Position numbers and translations under genes: made by a program. From positions 1,054,001 through 1,118,000 of the forward strand of contig JADKJC010000013.1 in NCBI GenBank assembly GCA_016722465.1: 64,000 nucleotides of DNA, given 5' to 3'. Within the stretch, counting starts at the first letter, position 1. Each line of letters starts with the position of its first letter. The notes under the pieces were generated by a model. The model saw nothing but the letters and a program-made list of their open reading frames with translations, was not told the origin of the DNA and did not search any database. Positions 61,792 through 64,000 of this stretch are shown piece after piece. The stretch is from Chitinophagaceae bacterium. Its GTDB lineage: Bacteria > Bacteroidota > Bacteroidia > Chitinophagales > Chitinophagaceae.

Positions 61792-63540
61792 TTAGCGTTT
61801 ATCCACCACAACATACACTACAGTTTTTGGAGACAATGTAATTTTTATGCCGTTTGCCGTATTGGTTGCGTTCATGCCGATTGATGTATAAGCTGCGGAA
61901 GGGCCGCCAGCCAAATTGTTTGCAGGGCCATTGCCGTTTACAAAAACCATCCTGGAAAAATCTCCATTGTCACTCCCCCCCTTTAAAGTATAGTAATAGA
62001 ATTTACTGCCAGGGGTAAAGTATTTAAAATCCACCGAAACTGTTTTTTCTGCAGCTCCTTTGTTTACCAATACTACTCCTTTTTGTCCGCTTGAAAAGGA
62101 AGTAGCAATGCTTACAATATCAGTGCTGCCGGCAACAGAAGAAGCAAGCAACCTGTCGCCGGTTGTTTTTTGAAAATAATACATATAATAAAATGCCGGC
62201 CTTGGGTTCCATTGCTCCACTCCCGGTTCATCACCGTAATTAAAAAAGCCATGGTCATCCCCATTGTCCCAGCGGTTAGCCAAATCCCATCTCAATGCTG
62301 CGCCATAGGTGTTGGCCAGTAATTCACCCAGGGTAAGCACTGAGTGTATACCGGCAATGCTGGACACATTCTGTTTACTGCCCGAGCAAAACATATTCCA
62401 CTCAGTCATTGCAATTGGCTTTAGAGTTAAGCCTGCAGCTGCGATGCCGGTTTTTACATAGTTCTTTACTGCCAGGGGAACCGATGCCGCAGAACTGAAA
62501 ATAGTAGCCACGGTAGAGTTTTGCTGGTAAGGAGTAAAATAATTATGTACTGCATAATAATCAGCCGCATTTCCGGCTTCTGCAAAATAGCCGCTGTTCC
62601 ATGTTTTAATAGTGCTGGTATTCCAGGACTGAGGTTCCGTATCATATAATACGGCGCCAATTTTTATTTCCACCCCAATTGCGGCGGCGGCACTTCGCAT
62701 ACTGTCAGCAAACACTTTAAAATGCCTGCCGTATAAAGCACCGGTTACAATTTCGGGCTGCCCGTCCTGGTTAGTAGCGGTATTGATCCGGTAGCCAGCT
62801 TCCCAGTCACCAAAACATTCATTGCCCACTTCCCAGTATTTTGTTCTGCCCCTGTCGTAACGTACCCAATCAGCAGCCAGGTGAGCTGCTGCTGCAACCG
62901 GGTTGGCACCTGTACCATAACGGGCATAACCATAATTCACTGTAAGTAAACCAATGCTGTTGGTTTGTTGCAGCAGGTTATAATATCCATCGATACTAAA
63001 AGTCCAGCTTTCGTTGTTTTTACCAAACCAGTAGCCTGCAGAAGCTGTTGTGCCATCTGACTTTACCAGGTTAGCAGGTGCATCAGCAGGTGCCGAATTA
63101 TTATTCGCATTAAAGAAAAAAACATCGCTTACACTGCCGGCGGGACCCCGAATTATCCGGGGCTGGTAATTGATTAAGTGATTCATCAGCATTGCCTGGC
63201 TATTTAGCTGACCACACCAAAGATTGGAGTTGTTACCAAAATAATTGGGTGCAATTCTGGTTATCACCTGGCCGGTATTTACAGTAACGGCAACGGTAGC
63301 AGGATTGGCAGTTAGTGGCTGTGCAATGGCTCCTGACGGGCTTGTGAAATTTTTCGAATGCCAGTTATCTATAAAAAAACCTATCGTAGCAGCAGTAGCC
63401 GGATCTGTTGGAATGGTATCTGCAACTGTTGCAGGAGGCACGGGCACTGGTGTTGAGTTTGTTTTTTTACAGGCCATGAAAACAAATAAAATTGCCGTTC
63501 CAGTTATTGCGATGACTTTATGGTTGAGAAAAAATTTCAT
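61792..63540 (-). CDS. GH51-like clan-A glycosidase (lipoprotein)
   Basis: 582 residues with lipobox FMAC and a threonine/proline linker. The TIM-barrel part has IIRGPAGSVSDVFF, KYWEVGNECFGDWEAGY (acid/base Glu after the WEVGNE motif) and PIAMTEWNMFCSG (nucleophile Glu). A C-terminal beta-sandwich (VSVDFKYFTPGSKFYYYTL to VVYVVVDK) follows. GH51 enzymes are arabinofuranosidases or endoglucanases; a GH30- or GH39-like alternative is possible. Confidence 0.7.
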   Translation of the reverse strand: MKFFLNHKVIAITGTAILFVFMACKKTNSTPVPVPPATVADTIPTDPATAATIGFFIDNWHSKNFTSPSGAIAQPLTANPATVAVTVNTGQVITRIAPNYFGNNSNLWCGQLNSQAMLMNHLINYQPRIIRGPAGSVSDVFFFNANNNSAPADAPANLVKSDGTTASAGYWFGKNNESWTFSIDGYYNLLQQTNSIGLLTVNYGYARYGTGANPVAAAAHLAADWVRYDRGRTKYWEVGNECFGDWEAGYRINTATNQDGQPEIVTGALYGRHFKVFADSMRSAAAAIGVEIKIGAVLYDTEPQSWNTSTIKTWNSGYFAEAGNAADYYAVHNYFTPYQQNSTVATIFSSAASVPLAVKNYVKTGIAAAGLTLKPIAMTEWNMFCSGSKQNVSSIAGIHSVLTLGELLANTYGAALRWDLANRWDNGDDHGFFNYGDEPGVEQWNPRPAFYYMYYFQKTTGDRLLASSVAGSTDIVSIATSFSSGQKGVVLVNKGAAEKTVSVDFKYFTPGSKFYYYTLKGGSDNGDFSRMVFVNGNGPANNLAGGPSAAYTSIGMNATNTANGIKITLSPKTVVYVVVDKR

Positions 63541-63763
63541 ACTAACGAATTCAGCTTAAATGAATGTTCTGTTCAATAATACATGTGGCACTATCCAATC
63601 AATATTTTATTCCTGTCATACCTGGCCAATTGAATCACATTTCCGAATGCAGGATCATTCATATCAGTAAGGCCCTTGTTTTTCAAACCAGGTTGGGTCT
63701 GGTCTGTAAACTAAAGGCCTTACTTTTTAAATCAGTCTTTATAAGCTTAACTACCAACGCTCA
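63541..63763. other. Intergenic region before the right-edge gene
   Basis: 223 bp without a supported gene; the region is upstream of the GH51-like gene and should carry its promoter or the operon spacer. Confidence 0.4.
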
Positions 63764-64000
63764 TTAATTCAAGCCCCAATCATCAACATAAATAGTATAA
63801 TCTGCAACTCCGGAAATACCACTGTATTCTTTAATCCATAAATCCGTTAAAGTGGTAGCGCTTGAAATATCAGAAAGAGGAATTGTGAAATCTGTCCAGG
63901 CTCCTTCCACTAAATCAATGGTTTTTCCATCTTGTGAATTAAATCCAATGTTAACACGTTTTCCTGTGGTACCCGGGCCTCCATAAATTGAAATTTTAAG
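63764..64000 (-). CDS. C-terminal end of a secreted carbohydrate-binding protein (partial)
   Basis: The last 78 residues before the TAA: LKISIYGGPGTTGKRVNIGF, EGAWTDFTIPLSDISSATTL and ADYTIYVDDWGLN. This is a beta-sandwich of the kind at the end of IPT/TIG or surface glycan-binding proteins that accompany SusC/SusD. The N-terminus lies beyond the right edge, so the full identity is unknown. Confidence 0.6.
   Translation of the reverse strand, partial: LKISIYGGPGTTGKRVNIGFNSQDGKTIDLVEGAWTDFTIPLSDISSATTLTDLWIKEYSGISGVADYTIYVDDWGLN

Overview
The window reads as a chromosomal segment of a Bacteroidota bacterium, most likely a Chitinophagaceae-like member. The pointers are: promoters of the TAnnTTTG type and almost no Shine-Dalgarno sequences; many secreted glycoside hydrolases and esterases in one-direction runs; a eukaryotic-type citrate synthase; DUF4407 and DUF2202 proteins; and degenerate AT-rich simple repeats between genes. 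No rRNA, CRISPR array, transposase or phage module was seen. One tRNA-Ala(GGC) is present. About a dozen genes, including housekeeping folC, are broken by one-base length changes, mostly in homopolymers. This looks more like consensus error in the assembly than real gene decay, so I describe these genes as single loci with the break noted.

Layout. 1-4.2 kb (minus): a secreted WD40-repeat protein of the caspase-associated type, cut by the left edge, just downstream of a secreted papain-like protease with a proline/lysine linker and a DUF4384-like tail. 4.4-12.4 kb (plus): acyl-CoA dehydrogenase, an ABC exporter (ATPase and permease), the PLP protein YggS, a TauE/SafE permease, a GNAT acetyltransferase, a TonB-like envelope protein and folC. 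12.5-20 kb: LolA-like protein, DUF4407 protein, a small lipoprotein, pyrG, citrate synthase, a TPR protein and tRNA-Ala. 20.1-28.9 kb (minus): one very large gene of about 2,919 codons for a cyclic beta-1,2-glucan synthase. 29.1-31.1 kb: a sialate O-acetylesterase.

31.1-49.5 kb is the most interesting part, a sulfur-handling island. The minus arm carries OsmC, a FadL/OmpP1 porin, a sulfide:quinone-oxidoreductase-like flavoprotein, a frameshifted DsrC/TusE-like carrier, a DsrE-like protein, a DUF2202 ferritin-like protein, then TolC, a membrane-fusion protein, an RND pump, a PII-like protein and a DUF2892 protein. The plus arm carries TauE, a persulfide-dioxygenase-like metallo-hydrolase with two rhodanese domains, three small membrane proteins, thioredoxin, rhodanese and two YeeE/YedE half-transporters. 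Two Crp/Fnr-family regulators sit inside the island. Six promoters in it carry a GTnAC-N4-GTnAC palindrome always exactly 22 bp upstream of a TAnnTTTG-like -7 element, which places the site near -41.5. This predicts one activated regulon covering sulfide oxidation, persulfide handling, thiosulfate/sulfur transport and efflux.

49.5-64 kb (minus) is the downstream part of a polysaccharide-utilisation locus fitting acetylated galacto(gluco)mannan: GH5, GH26, an aldo/keto reductase, two CE2-like esterases, GH3, GH27, an SGNH hydrolase, a DUF5060/GH5-like enzyme, a GH51-like enzyme and, cut by the right edge, a protein whose visible end resembles a surface glycan-binding module. No SusC/SusD pair is inside the window.
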